Shown here: one piece after another, positions 6,562 through 14,223 of the stretch
Layout: each line of letters opens with the position of its first letter
Numbering within the stretch: position 1 is the stretch's first letter
NCBI GenBank assembly: GCA_964506325.1
Contig: CAZDLO010000085.1
Span: 1-15,494 of the forward strand
Source: CAINVV01 sp964506325
Lineage (GTDB): Bacteria; Bacteroidota; Bacteroidia; Bacteroidales; Prolixibacteraceae
Direction: 5' to 3'
Length of the DNA: 15,494 bases
Made by a program: the position numbers and the translations under genes
Notes under the pieces: generated by a model
What the model was told of the DNA's origin: nothing
What the model saw: only the letters and a program-made list of their open reading frames with translations
Database searches by the model: none

Positions 6562-9354
6562 CTAATATTTGATGACCTTCCTCGACTCCTTTTTGCCATT
6601 TTTGGCTACCACCTGGATCACATAGTTTCCGCGCTGCAGGTCTCCAAGGTACAGTTCTGAAGGGGTTGTACCGTTGCCAGGCAATACCACCTCCCTGATT
6701 TTACTGCCTGTTATGGTATAAACAAGGATACCTTTCAGTGGAGCGGATGAGGATATCTTCAGGTAATCATTGACAGGGTTGGGCCAGACAACAAAATTTT
6801 CAACAGGCTTTGTCACTTCAGTAACCTCCGTGGTGATATCCGTTGCCGCAAAATTTTGGGTGGAATAGAGCCTGAATTCACCTGGGGCAAGAATCAGGGA
6901 CTGATTCACATTGGATACCTGTAAGGGTGTTCCGGAAAAATACTCATACCAGGTTCCCGTCTTCTGAAACTGGATGGTCAGGGAATTTGAAACAACACCG
7001 AAATTACCGGCAACCAGGACGTTTTCGCCTCCAAGGTTCAGTTTGAGCCACTTCAGTTCGGAAGTGAGGGAGTTGGAAAAATCGGTAGTACGGAATATCG
7101 GGTAGTTCTTCTTCAGGTAAAACAGTTTGGCCATAACCCTGAAGAGGTAGGTCCTGGCGGTGTTGTTCACGTAATCCCATTTGACCGGCTTCTCTCCCAG
7201 CCTGCCATTGTAATCGATGGAATAGGCATATCCCAGTTCTTCGAACTGCCATATCATTTTCGGACCGGGTATCGGCATGAAAAGGGCGGCAGCCAGGGCG
7301 GCTCTTTTGTAAGCCGTTGTACTGTCCTTTGTTGAATAACTTCCCTGAGCGTTCCCGTAAGTAACGCATTTGTAGGCCATCCGCTCCTCATCGTGGCTCT
7401 CCATGTAGCCCACAGCACCGGCTTTGTTCCAGTTCCGTGCCAGGTAACTGGCCCAGCTGAAATCTGATTTGCCATTGTCATTGTAGCCCATGGCGGCTTC
7501 CCCGCAATTTCCGCTGGAATTGGCCCACAGGAGAATTCCGTTCCCGGATTCTACCAGCTCCTTCTCTTCGCTGTTGTCGGCGAGATGCTCAAAAATGATC
7601 AGTGCGCCGGGTTTCCGTTTACGTACTTCACCGGCCATGCGTTCGAGGTTGTAAATGCGCTGGGCATCATATTTGCTCCCCCAGGTATCTGAATTGTCCT
7701 TGATGCTATTGGAAAAACCCTTGGTAAAATCATACCTGAAGCCATCCACCTTGTATTCGCTCATCCAGTAAGAGGCAATACTGTCGATGAGCTCCCGGGT
7801 ATTGGGACTGTCGTGGTTAAAATCATAACCCCACTGTGCAGCTGTATTGGTGAAATTGCTTTTCACGTTGTACCAGGGATTGTTGGAGGCAGGGTTGGCG
7901 CCGTCGAAATAAAGCTGCACGAACGGGCTCTGGCCATATGAATGGTTCAGTACCAGGTCGATAACAACGGCTATACCACGCTGGTGGCACTGGTCCACGA
8001 GCTTTTTCAGTTCGTCGGCCGGACCGTAATATTTGTCCGGGGCAAAATAGAAGGAAGGGTTGTAGCCCCAGCTGCTGTTGCCTTCAAATTCGTTGACCGG
8101 CATCAGCTCCAGTACGTTAACTTTCAGATCCTTAAGGTAATCCAGGTGACTGGCAACACCTGCGAAGGTATGTTTGGCGTCAAAATCACGGACAAGGGCC
8201 TCGTAGATGATGCAGGTATCAGGGGCAGGAGGTGTGAACTGGGCCACCTGCCAGGTATATTTTGTTTTACCGGGCTGGAGCACGGAGACGATGCCGTCTG
8301 TCTTGCCTGCCGGGTAGGGTATGAGGTTGGGATAGGCAGCCGCATCAATGTATTTATCGTTCCACGGATCCAGAATTTTATCGGTGTAAGGATCGGCAAT
8401 CTTCAGTGTTCCATCCACCAGGTACTGGAAGGCGTACTCTTTGCCGGAAGTCAGGTTGTCCAACTGTAACCAAAAGTAGTCGCCGTCTCTTTTCATCCTG
8501 GAGGATGCTGAAGGCTGCCAGTTGTTGAAGTCTCCGATAACGAATGCATTTTGCTTGTTAGGTGCCCACAAAACCAGTAATGCTGTCCTGGTGTCAGGGT
8601 AGCTAATACCCTTCTTTGCACCGGCAGGCCTGGCTTGCGTCACTTCGGTGCCCATAACGTGGACATATACCGAGTCCGTAACAGTCTTGGTGCCGGTTAT
8701 TGCTTTGGCCTTCATCCAGTAATCCCCACCGGGCAGATTGAAGGTATAAGTAAGAGAGGTCCCTGTTTTTGCCAGTTGCAGATTATTGTTCAGGTACAAC
8801 TCAAGATTCGCAGAAATTGAAGCATTTGCGGAGAAGGCAATATTCGCGTAGGGCAGAAATACCTGATTTTTCAAGGGTTGCTGAATCACGAAATTCAGTC
8901 CGGCGGCGTAAACCTCCACATATATATCTTTCCCCCCTGTATCTTTCCCTTCCAGGTAACTCCCGCCGACTGTCACTCCGCTCCTGAACACCATGGCAAT
9001 CTTCTGGATAACCTCTCCTGCCGGTACAGCAAAATACTGCCTGATATCGGGTGCCAGGGTAAGCTGGTAAAGGTTAGCGCCTGTCCTGGTCGTCTTTGCC
9101 TTGTCAACATTGACACCCCAGGCAGCAACGACATATTTCCAGTCTGAACTTGAAGTGCTCTTGTCTGTAATCACCCCGATATGGGCATACACATCCCCGG
9201 TATAATCTTTCAGTCCGGCGGTTCCTTTTGTGGCATCGAAAACCAGTGTTACCGACTGGTTGTCATTGGGCAGTGCCGGCGAGCAAGTGACAACCTGTGC
9301 TATCCCCAGGGCAGGGGAAATAAGAAGAAACAGCAGAAACAGCAGGTTTTTCAT
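6562..9354 (-). CDS. Secreted GH13 alpha-amylase-family enzyme with T9SS sorting domain
   Basis: A 930-residue exported enzyme predicted to hydrolyse alpha-1,4-glucans such as starch or glycogen. Start chosen at 9354 because a classical signal peptide (MKNLLFLLFLL...LGIAQ) begins there; the open frame runs 21 codons further upstream without a signal-like start. Order of parts: signal peptide 1-20; an accessory beta domain often seen in Bacteroidota amylases (about 22-150, with AHIGVITD and MVFR); an Ig-like linker domain (about 155-235); a CBM48-like domain (about 250-335, WAPNKQNAFVIGDFNNW); the GH13 barrel (about 380-760). Conserved GH13 regions: DLVLNH at 466-471, GFRYD with nucleophile Asp542, IIFEH with acid/base Glu589, and SHD with Asp655. 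The C-terminal domain (about 853-930, starting VVWPNPVNDYLKI and ending in basic residues) is a type A T9SS sorting domain, implying export by the type IX system. It lies downstream of the SusCDEF-like genes on the same strand but behind a terminator, so it is likely transcribed separately. Confidence 0.93.
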   Translation of the reverse strand: MKNLLFLLFLLISPALGIAQVVTCSPALPNDNQSVTLVFDATKGTAGLKDYTGDVYAHIGVITDKSTSSSDWKYVVAAWGVNVDKAKTTRTGANLYQLTLAPDIRQYFAVPAGEVIQKIAMVFRSGVTVGGSYLEGKDTGGKDIYVEVYAAGLNFVIQQPLKNQVFLPYANIAFSANASISANLELYLNNNLQLAKTGTSLTYTFNLPGGDYWMKAKAITGTKTVTDSVYVHVMGTEVTQARPAGAKKGISYPDTRTALLVLWAPNKQNAFVIGDFNNWQPSASSRMKRDGDYFWLQLDNLTSGKEYAFQYLVDGTLKIADPYTDKILDPWNDKYIDAAAYPNLIPYPAGKTDGIVSVLQPGKTKYTWQVAQFTPPAPDTCIIYEALVRDFDAKHTFAGVASHLDYLKDLKVNVLELMPVNEFEGNSSWGYNPSFYFAPDKYYGPADELKKLVDQCHQRGIAVVIDLVLNHSYGQSPFVQLYFDGANPASNNPWYNVKSNFTNTAAQWGYDFNHDSPNTRELIDSIASYWMSEYKVDGFRYDFTKGFSNSIKDNSDTWGSKYDAQRIYNLERMAGEVRKRKPGALIIFEHLADNSEEKELVESGNGILLWANSSGNCGEAAMGYNDNGKSDFSWASYLARNWNKAGAVGYMESHDEERMAYKCVTYGNAQGSYSTKDSTTAYKRAALAAALFMPIPGPKMIWQFEELGYAYSIDYNGRLGEKPVKWDYVNNTARTYLFRVMAKLFYLKKNYPIFRTTDFSNSLTSELKWLKLNLGGENVLVAGNFGVVSNSLTIQFQKTGTWYEYFSGTPLQVSNVNQSLILAPGEFRLYSTQNFAATDITTEVTEVTKPVENFVVWPNPVNDYLKISSSAPLKGILVYTITGSKIREVVLPGNGTTPSELYLGDLQRGNYVIQVVAKNGKKESRKVIKY

Positions 9355-9400
9355 TGAGATAATATTAGGATTGAAGCGCGAAGTCGGGTGTACTTTGGAA

Positions 9401-9408
9401 CAAAGGTG
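9401..9408 (-). promoter_or_regulatory. Weak candidate -7 box for the amylase gene
   Basis: On the minus strand CACCTTTG matches seven of eight positions of TAnnTTTG. Transcription would begin near 9394, about 40 bases before the chosen start at 9354 and after the upstream in-frame codons, which agrees with the signal-peptide start. No clear -33 TTTG is seen. Confidence 0.3.
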
Positions 9409-9511
9409 TTTCCGCAATAAAATTAAGCAACATGTTGATTCCCTGTTTCAGAAATAAAAAATAATCATGCCTGTAGGCCGAATGATTTCCCGGTCTGACA
9501 TAACAGGGACT

Positions 9512-9559
9512 AACCTCGAAGGTTGGAGAAACCCTCAAGGTTGGTATAACCTTGAGGGT
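9512..9559. repeat. Palindromic intergenic repeat element
   Basis: ACCCTCAAGGTT (9531-9542) and AACCTTGAGGGT (9548-9559) form a perfect 12-bp inverted repeat with a 5-base loop GGTAT. Just before it, AACCT and AGGTT (9512-9524) make a smaller imperfect palindrome, and the word AAGGTTGG occurs in both units (9519-9526 and 9537-9544). There is no T run after the stem on either strand, so it is not a standard intrinsic terminator. The compact double-palindrome layout resembles REP-like or small non-autonomous repeats; copy number elsewhere cannot be seen from one window. Confidence 0.6.
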
Positions 9560-9630
9560 CTTCGTTCTAATTAATGATTTTCAACAACTTAAAACAATCT
9601 GTTTGAAAAATTTATCCATAGAACAAAAAG

Positions 9631-9666
9631 AAAAAGGAGGGCACCTTTTAGGTTGCCCCCCTTTTT
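9631..9666 (-). terminator. Intrinsic terminator of the susCDEF-like operon
   Basis: On the minus strand, a G-rich arm GGGGGGCAACC and its partner GGTGCCCTCC form a GC-rich hairpin with a TAAAA loop and about one mismatch and one bulge. A T-rich tract (TTTTTCTTTTT) follows directly. It lies about 17 bases after the stop of the SusF-type gene, exactly where the operon should end. A-tracts on the other side would also give a T run (TTTTT, 9662-9666) on the plus strand, so bidirectional action is possible, though no plus-strand gene ends here. Confidence 0.88.
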
Positions 9667-9682
9667 ACGTCAACTCTACTAT

Positions 9683-11524
9683 TTAGTTTTTTGTCATTGT
9701 ACCTGTAGCATTGAATGGGTCGAGGGTGATTGTATAACTTCCTGCGGTTGCAACGGAAATGTTTGAACCATCCTGTGTCAATCCGCCGAGGCTTCCACCC
9801 CAGTTGACGGACCAGCCATCGTTAGCCCTGAACTTGAAGGAACCAGCAGTCAGGTTTAAGGTAACCTTAAGCACTTTGGCAACCGGATCCCAGGTCATAT
9901 TGGTATCTGTACTCCAGCCTCCCGGAGTTGCATCACCAATTAAACCCCAATTGTTTGCAACGTAGGTGTAGGCATTTGGATGGCTTAAATCGAGAGAGAT
10001 GGCATAATCCCCTTCAACAGTAACAGGTATATTGCCTCCGTCTGCCCTCAGTTTACCATCAGCATTGTCACTTCCGTAATTCATTCCCCAGTCGTGATTT
10101 GCCCTGAATTTGAAGGCATTCGCGGTAAGGTGAACAACACCCTGCCATGCACGCAACGCAGGATTGTAAGCCATTGCAGTTTCATCGTTCCAGCTCTGTG
10201 GTGTTGCATCACCAATCACACCCCAAACAGTTTTAACAGCTGTGTAAGTCATGGTGGAAGAGTTGGCATTGATTTTATAGTAACCTGCGGTTGAACTCAT
10301 GTTTCCACCATTGGCATCAAGTTTGCCTGAACCACCGTCGCCATAGTTGGGACCATCCCAGTTGGGCTTGGTGGCAAATTTCCACTCATTGGCGGAGTTG
10401 GCCATGTAGACGAAACCTTCCAGTTTTTCAGGAAAAGCAATGGTGCTGATTACCTGTGGAGATTTGTCAGGCGACCAGTCAGACAACCCCGCACCAGGAT
10501 AGCTTGCACCAACATAATTTCCGGGAATGTTCCAGGTCTGAATGTCAGGTAATGTGGTGAAGGTGATATCGGCACCATAGGCAGTACCCGCACTGTTGGT
10601 GGCAAATGCCCTGACGTGGTAAACCGTGAATTTTGTCAGTCCGGGGAGATTGCTAACAAAAGTACCCAAGCCGTTTCCACCATCAATTTTGGTTCCGGTA
10701 GCAACCGGACTTGCACTGGTACTCCATGCTAGGCCCCTTGCAGTAACTGTACCTCCGCCATCATAGGTAACATTACCGCCTGAAACAGCAGATACCTTGG
10801 TAACTGCAGTAACAACAGCTGTTGTAACGGATGGAAGGTCTACCAGTGTGGTAAAACTGACTTCCGGTCCGTAACCTGTGCCTGCGCTGTTGGTGGCATA
10901 GGCGCGAACGTAATATTTCACGTTGCCCTTCAGTCCGGCCAATGCGCTCACAAAAGCACCGGCACCTTTGCTGTCCGCTGTTTTGGTGTCTGCAATTGTC
11001 GGGGCAGGATTCAATCCGAAACAGATACCGCGTACGGTAACTTCAGCACCACCTGTAACAGTCACATTTCCACCGCCAGCGGCAGAATTTCCTGTGATGG
11101 CAGTGATGGCAGCAGTTGTCAGGACCGGAATTACCGGCAAGGTTGTGAAGGTAACTTCGTCGCCATAAATCGTTCCGGCGTCACCAGTGGCATAGGACCT
11201 TGCATAGTATTTGGTAGCATAGGCCAATCCTGTCAGGGTTACATTGAAAGTGGCGGTGTTGGTTTGTCCGGCATAAGCCACTTTGTTGTTTGAAACAGTC
11301 GGGGCAGTTGCGGTATTGTAGCAAACACCCTTTTCGGTAAAACCTTCACCCTCGGCAACAACAAATCCGACTACGGTTGCAGCATCAGATTTGATAGTCT
11401 GCGAAAGGGTTGTGGCCAGCTTCTGGGGCATTCTGACGTCAGCTGTATCCTTGGTACATGCAGCAAACAAGATGGTTGCAGCAACAAGGAAGGACAATAT
11501 TCTGAATTTAGACACTATTTTCAT
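9683..11524 (-). CDS. SusF-type alpha-glucan-binding outer-membrane lipoprotein with added Fn3-like domains
   Basis: A 613-residue lipoprotein predicted to bind starch-like glucan at the outer membrane surface. The signal peptide ends in the lipobox LFAAC (Cys23), followed by TKDTAD, whose acidic residues fit a Bacteroidota surface-export signal. Three tandem Fn3/Ig-like repeats come next (about 35-129, 132-226, 231-325), each ending TFTTL or similar and sharing RxYATNSAGTxYG. Three SusE/SusF-type binding modules follow (about 328-428, 432-521, 524-611). The last two carry GxIGDATPxxW, FKFRANxxW and an aromatic cluster likely to stack on glucose rings. There is no catalytic domain. It is the last gene of the susCDEF-like series, 99 bases after the SusE-type gene, and is followed by a strong terminator. 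The N-terminal Fn3-like array replaces the usual single SusE/F N-terminal domain and probably lifts the binding modules off the membrane (inference). Confidence 0.88.
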   Translation of the reverse strand: MKIVSKFRILSFLVAATILFAACTKDTADVRMPQKLATTLSQTIKSDAATVVGFVVAEGEGFTEKGVCYNTATAPTVSNNKVAYAGQTNTATFNVTLTGLAYATKYYARSYATGDAGTIYGDEVTFTTLPVIPVLTTAAITAITGNSAAGGGNVTVTGGAEVTVRGICFGLNPAPTIADTKTADSKGAGAFVSALAGLKGNVKYYVRAYATNSAGTGYGPEVSFTTLVDLPSVTTAVVTAVTKVSAVSGGNVTYDGGGTVTARGLAWSTSASPVATGTKIDGGNGLGTFVSNLPGLTKFTVYHVRAFATNSAGTAYGADITFTTLPDIQTWNIPGNYVGASYPGAGLSDWSPDKSPQVISTIAFPEKLEGFVYMANSANEWKFATKPNWDGPNYGDGGSGKLDANGGNMSSTAGYYKINANSSTMTYTAVKTVWGVIGDATPQSWNDETAMAYNPALRAWQGVVHLTANAFKFRANHDWGMNYGSDNADGKLRADGGNIPVTVEGDYAISLDLSHPNAYTYVANNWGLIGDATPGGWSTDTNMTWDPVAKVLKVTLNLTAGSFKFRANDGWSVNWGGSLGGLTQDGSNISVATAGSYTITLDPFNATGTMTKN

Positions 11525-11543
11525 AAATGTATTTTTATTCGGT

Positions 11544-11551
11544 CAAAATTA
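11544..11551 (-). promoter_or_regulatory. Possible internal promoter before the SusF-type gene
   Basis: On the minus strand TAATTTTG matches TAnnTTTG exactly, 19 bases before the SusF-type ATG at 11524. A TTTG partner about 20 bases upstream is absent. Such boxes arise often in AT-rich DNA, so this is only a candidate for extra expression of the last operon gene. Confidence 0.3.
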
Positions 11552-11581
11552 TCTTGTAATTTAATGAATGCTTTAGGAGAA

Positions 11582-11614
11582 ATAGTCTGCCCCGATAAGA
11601 ATGAGGCAGACCAT
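11582..11614 (-). promoter_or_regulatory. Intercistronic hairpin between the SusE- and SusF-type genes
   Basis: ATAGTCTGCC (11582-11591) and GGCAGACCAT (11605-11614) form a 10-bp stem with one mismatch and a 13-base loop. On the minus strand it begins about 9 bases after the SusE-type stop. The sequence after it (TATTTCTCC) is not a clean T run, so full termination is unlikely. It could act as a partial attenuator or as a 3' stability hairpin setting different levels of the two proteins. Confidence 0.55.
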
Positions 11615-11623
11615 AGACCAAAT

Positions 11624-12619
11624 TTAGCTTTTAACGATGGTGTAGGTTCCTGTGGTGAAGTTGATAATTGACAGGGTAATTGTGTATGTCCCCGCTGTAA
11701 CCGCACAGTTTGCACCTCCTTGAGTAAGATTGTCAGTTGTTCCGCCTAAATTCCAGCCCCAATCATCATTAAGTCTGAATTTAAAAGTACCGGTTGTCAA
11801 TGTTAACTTAAGAGACCAGGTTCCGTTTGCCGGATTGAATTCCATTTTTTGGTCAGGTGTATTCCAACCGTTTGGAGTTGCGTCCCCAATAAGACCAATT
11901 GCAAAAGGATCCAATGTATAGGTAAGCGTCTTTGTATTTACAGTCAGCTTATAGGTTCCGCTTGCAGAAGCAGCAATTGCAGTGCCGTTGACTGAAAGGA
12001 CACCGCCCTTACCCCCATAAACAATATTTGCATCCGGATCCTTCAATGTGAATGCTTTTGTAGCATCAAGCTTAACAACGCTCACATAAATGCCGTTTCC
12101 TGTTGGAGATTCAACTTTCTGAATAATACCTGAGTTAACCAAATCCAGCTTTGGTAATCCATATGGTGTAGCATCAATTGATTTGACAACAGAACTGTAA
12201 ACGTAAGATCCGGTTCCACTGCTGAGAGACAATACGGACCGTATCCGGACATCTATTGCTGTAACCTGATCTGCCGTAAATTTTTTCAGTAAAAGTGCAT
12301 TCAGATCATTAACTGAGATCTTTAATGAAAGATCCTGCTTATCACTGGCCAATACAGTTGCGTCCTGAAAATTATTTCCCTTCGCACAAAATTCGAGGTA
12401 ATAAGTTGCTGATGCCTGGAAACCAGGATCAATAGGAGTACCAACAAATTCAAGCATGTTCTGGCTGTTTGCTCTTTTTAGCGCTAAATCCGGCGCACTC
12501 ACTATCGTAGGTAATACTGGGCTTTCTGATAATGTTGCAATTGTTCCTTCTTTCTCACAAGAAAACAACAGTCCTGTTAACCCAATGAAAGTCAGATATA
12601 TAAATATTTTTTTATTCAT
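11624..12619 (-). CDS. SusE-type alpha-glucan-binding outer-membrane lipoprotein
   Basis: A 331-residue lipoprotein. The signal peptide ends at LLFSC (Cys21) and continues EKEG, an acidic surface-export-like signal. Residues about 25-150 form the SusE-type N-terminal beta domain (LPTIVSAPDLALKR..., then SVNDLNALLLKKF). Residues about 155-236 are a degenerate binding module lacking the GDATPxxW signature. Residues about 240-331 are a typical SusE/F module with GLIGDATPNGW, FKFRLNDDWGWNLGG and YTIT. That last module closely resembles the final module of the SusF-type neighbour, so the two probably share ancestry. The gene lies 19 bases after the susD-like gene, consistent with one transcript. 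Its role, holding starch-like glucan at the cell surface, is inferred from the family and from the GH13 gene nearby. Confidence 0.87.
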   Translation of the reverse strand: MNKKIFIYLTFIGLTGLLFSCEKEGTIATLSESPVLPTIVSAPDLALKRANSQNMLEFVGTPIDPGFQASATYYLEFCAKGNNFQDATVLASDKQDLSLKISVNDLNALLLKKFTADQVTAIDVRIRSVLSLSSGTGSYVYSSVVKSIDATPYGLPKLDLVNSGIIQKVESPTGNGIYVSVVKLDATKAFTLKDPDANIVYGGKGGVLSVNGTAIAASASGTYKLTVNTKTLTYTLDPFAIGLIGDATPNGWNTPDQKMEFNPANGTWSLKLTLTTGTFKFRLNDDWGWNLGGTTDNLTQGGANCAVTAGTYTITLSIINFTTGTYTIVKS

Positions 12620-12638
12620 TGCTATAGATTTTATAAGA

Positions 12639-14204
12639 TTAATTGTATCCAGGATTTTGTTTTAAAGTCGGATTGGCACCCAGGTCATTGGATGGAATCG
12701 GGTAAAGATCGCGGAAGCTTTCTGTTGCGGCTCCTGCTGCTGCTTTACCTTTCCAGGGCCACAGGTAGGTTCCGCCGGTAAATTTACCGTAACGGATAAG
12801 GTCTGTCCTGCGGTGGCCTTCCCAATACAATTCACGTGCACGTTCGTCCAGGATAAAGTCCAGTGTCATCTGGGCCGATGTAATATTGCCGTTGGCATTG
12901 CCATAGGCTCTCTGGCGCAATGAATTGACGTAACCCAGTGCATTGGTGGCGTTGCCGCCTGCTCCTCCCCTGAGAACTGCTTCAGCATACATCAGGTATA
13001 CATCTGCCAGGCGGAACAGAGGAAAATCAGTGTCCACAAAGTCAGGATGTGCATGAGGAGCAGCAGCCCCGGTGGAAGTGAGGTTTGAGTATTTGGAAAT
13101 TGCCCATCCGTCGGTAAACAGACTGATATCGGCTATTTCAAGCGTTTGGCCGGTTGAAAAGAACATGGCCCTTTTGTCGGTAGCCCCAGTATTGTCCGAA
13201 AATTTAGCAACAAAAGCGCTGGTTGTACGGATACCGCCCCAGCCTCCGCCAACACCAAAGTCTTTAGGAGGCATCTTGCCGCCAATGGCTGCGTGGATAA
13301 GGTAAGTCATTCCGCCATAAGTCTGGGTGTGCTGACCATCTGATGTTATGGACAGAATCATTTCAGGACTGGCATTGTTGTCTGCCACGAAGTTGTTGGC
13401 ATATTTTGGTGCAAGCGTGTAGCCAGCTGCAATTACCTTAGCTGAATAGGTGATACACTCGGTGTACTTTTCCTGTCCGGTATAAATTTTTGCATTCAGG
13501 TACAGTTTTGCCATAAGGGTCCAGGCAGCAGCCTGATCAGCCCTTGCATATTCAAATTTCGGAGCTCCAAGCAAATTTTCAATGGCTTTGAGTTCAGTCT
13601 CAACGTAGGTGAAGAGTGCAGCACGGGTGGTTTGTTTCGGGAAAAATGCACCCGGAGAATCCGCTTCGGTTACGAATGGAGGATTGCCAAACAGATCAAG
13701 GGCATGGTAGTAAGCAAGAGCCCGGAGAAACCTGGCTTCAGCATTGAATTTTACCATGTCGGCATCAGTTTTACCTGAAGTTGCGCGAATATACTCGTTG
13801 CAAAGGGCAACGGTAAACATAATTCTTGAATAAACTGCGGCAATAAATACATCGTTGGGTGCCCATGTCTGCCAGTGGAAGTCTTTGATTGATGCATCAT
13901 TCCAGGCCATAACAGCCTCATCGGTAGATAATTCCTGGGCGTTCCAGTATTGACGGAGATAATTGGAGAAACCTTCATCAATTCCTGCGATATCCGCCTG
14001 ACCGGCAGGACCCTGTTGTCCGCTGACGGCAAAAGTGGCATACAATTTTGCCAGCCCTTCCTTGTAAGCTGCGGGAGAATCGTAAACAGTAAGGGATGTT
14101 ACAATATTGGGATCTTTCGGCGTAAGATCCAGGTCTTTGACACAAGCGGTAAACGTCAGTGCGGCAAAGACGACAGCTATTGATTTTATTTTATAAATTT
14201 TCAT
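12639..14204 (-). CDS. SusD/RagB-family glycan-binding lipoprotein
   Basis: A 521-residue outer-membrane lipoprotein that acts as the lid of the SusC transporter and binds the incoming oligosaccharide. The lipobox TFTAC places Cys21 at the mature N terminus, followed by VKDLDLTPKDP, the common SusD opening. Family signatures are all visible: FNAEARFLRALAYYHALDLFG (about 153-173, paraphrased helical TPR pair), ADQAAAWTLMAKLYLNA (about 222-238), FPLFRLADVYLMYAEA (about 394-409), DERARELYWEGHRRTDLIR (about 453-471) and the C-terminal YPIPSNDLGANPTLKQNPGY. Length is normal and no lesions are seen. It follows the SusC-type gene by 19 bases and precedes the SusE-type gene by 19 bases. Substrate specificity toward alpha-glucan is inferred from the neighbours, since SusD sequences diverge too much to read it directly. 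Confidence 0.96.
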   Translation of the reverse strand: MKIYKIKSIAVVFAALTFTACVKDLDLTPKDPNIVTSLTVYDSPAAYKEGLAKLYATFAVSGQQGPAGQADIAGIDEGFSNYLRQYWNAQELSTDEAVMAWNDASIKDFHWQTWAPNDVFIAAVYSRIMFTVALCNEYIRATSGKTDADMVKFNAEARFLRALAYYHALDLFGNPPFVTEADSPGAFFPKQTTRAALFTYVETELKAIENLLGAPKFEYARADQAAAWTLMAKLYLNAKIYTGQEKYTECITYSAKVIAAGYTLAPKYANNFVADNNASPEMILSITSDGQHTQTYGGMTYLIHAAIGGKMPPKDFGVGGGWGGIRTTSAFVAKFSDNTGATDKRAMFFSTGQTLEIADISLFTDGWAISKYSNLTSTGAAAPHAHPDFVDTDFPLFRLADVYLMYAEAVLRGGAGGNATNALGYVNSLRQRAYGNANGNITSAQMTLDFILDERARELYWEGHRRTDLIRYGKFTGGTYLWPWKGKAAAGAATESFRDLYPIPSNDLGANPTLKQNPGYN

Positions 14205-14223
14205 GTCTTATCCTATATAAAAG

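Larger units (their letters stand above)
9355..9682. other. Gap between amylase start and sus-like operon end
   Basis: About 330 bases without a supported gene. It holds a weak candidate -7 box for the amylase (CACCTTTG on the minus strand, 9401-9408), a small GCCTGTAGGC palindrome near 9469-9478, the palindromic repeat at 9512-9559 and the operon terminator at 9631-9666. The open frame continues from the amylase up to 9417, but nothing in those 21 codons resembles a signal peptide or a domain. Confidence 0.6.

Noticed and set aside
7942..8469. A 175-codon plus-strand open frame inside the amylase gene
   Set aside because: The opposite strand encodes conserved GH13 and CBM48 motifs throughout, so this is a shadow frame.
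9267..9354. A lipobox in the amylase signal peptide, as in SusG
   Set aside because: The signal peptide ends LGIAQ with no cysteine at the cleavage site, and the C-terminal T9SS domain already explains export.
9355..9417. Upstream extension of the amylase reading frame to 9417
   Set aside because: The added 21 codons would bury the signal peptide, and a candidate promoter box lies within or beside them; the ATG at 9354 begins a textbook signal peptide.
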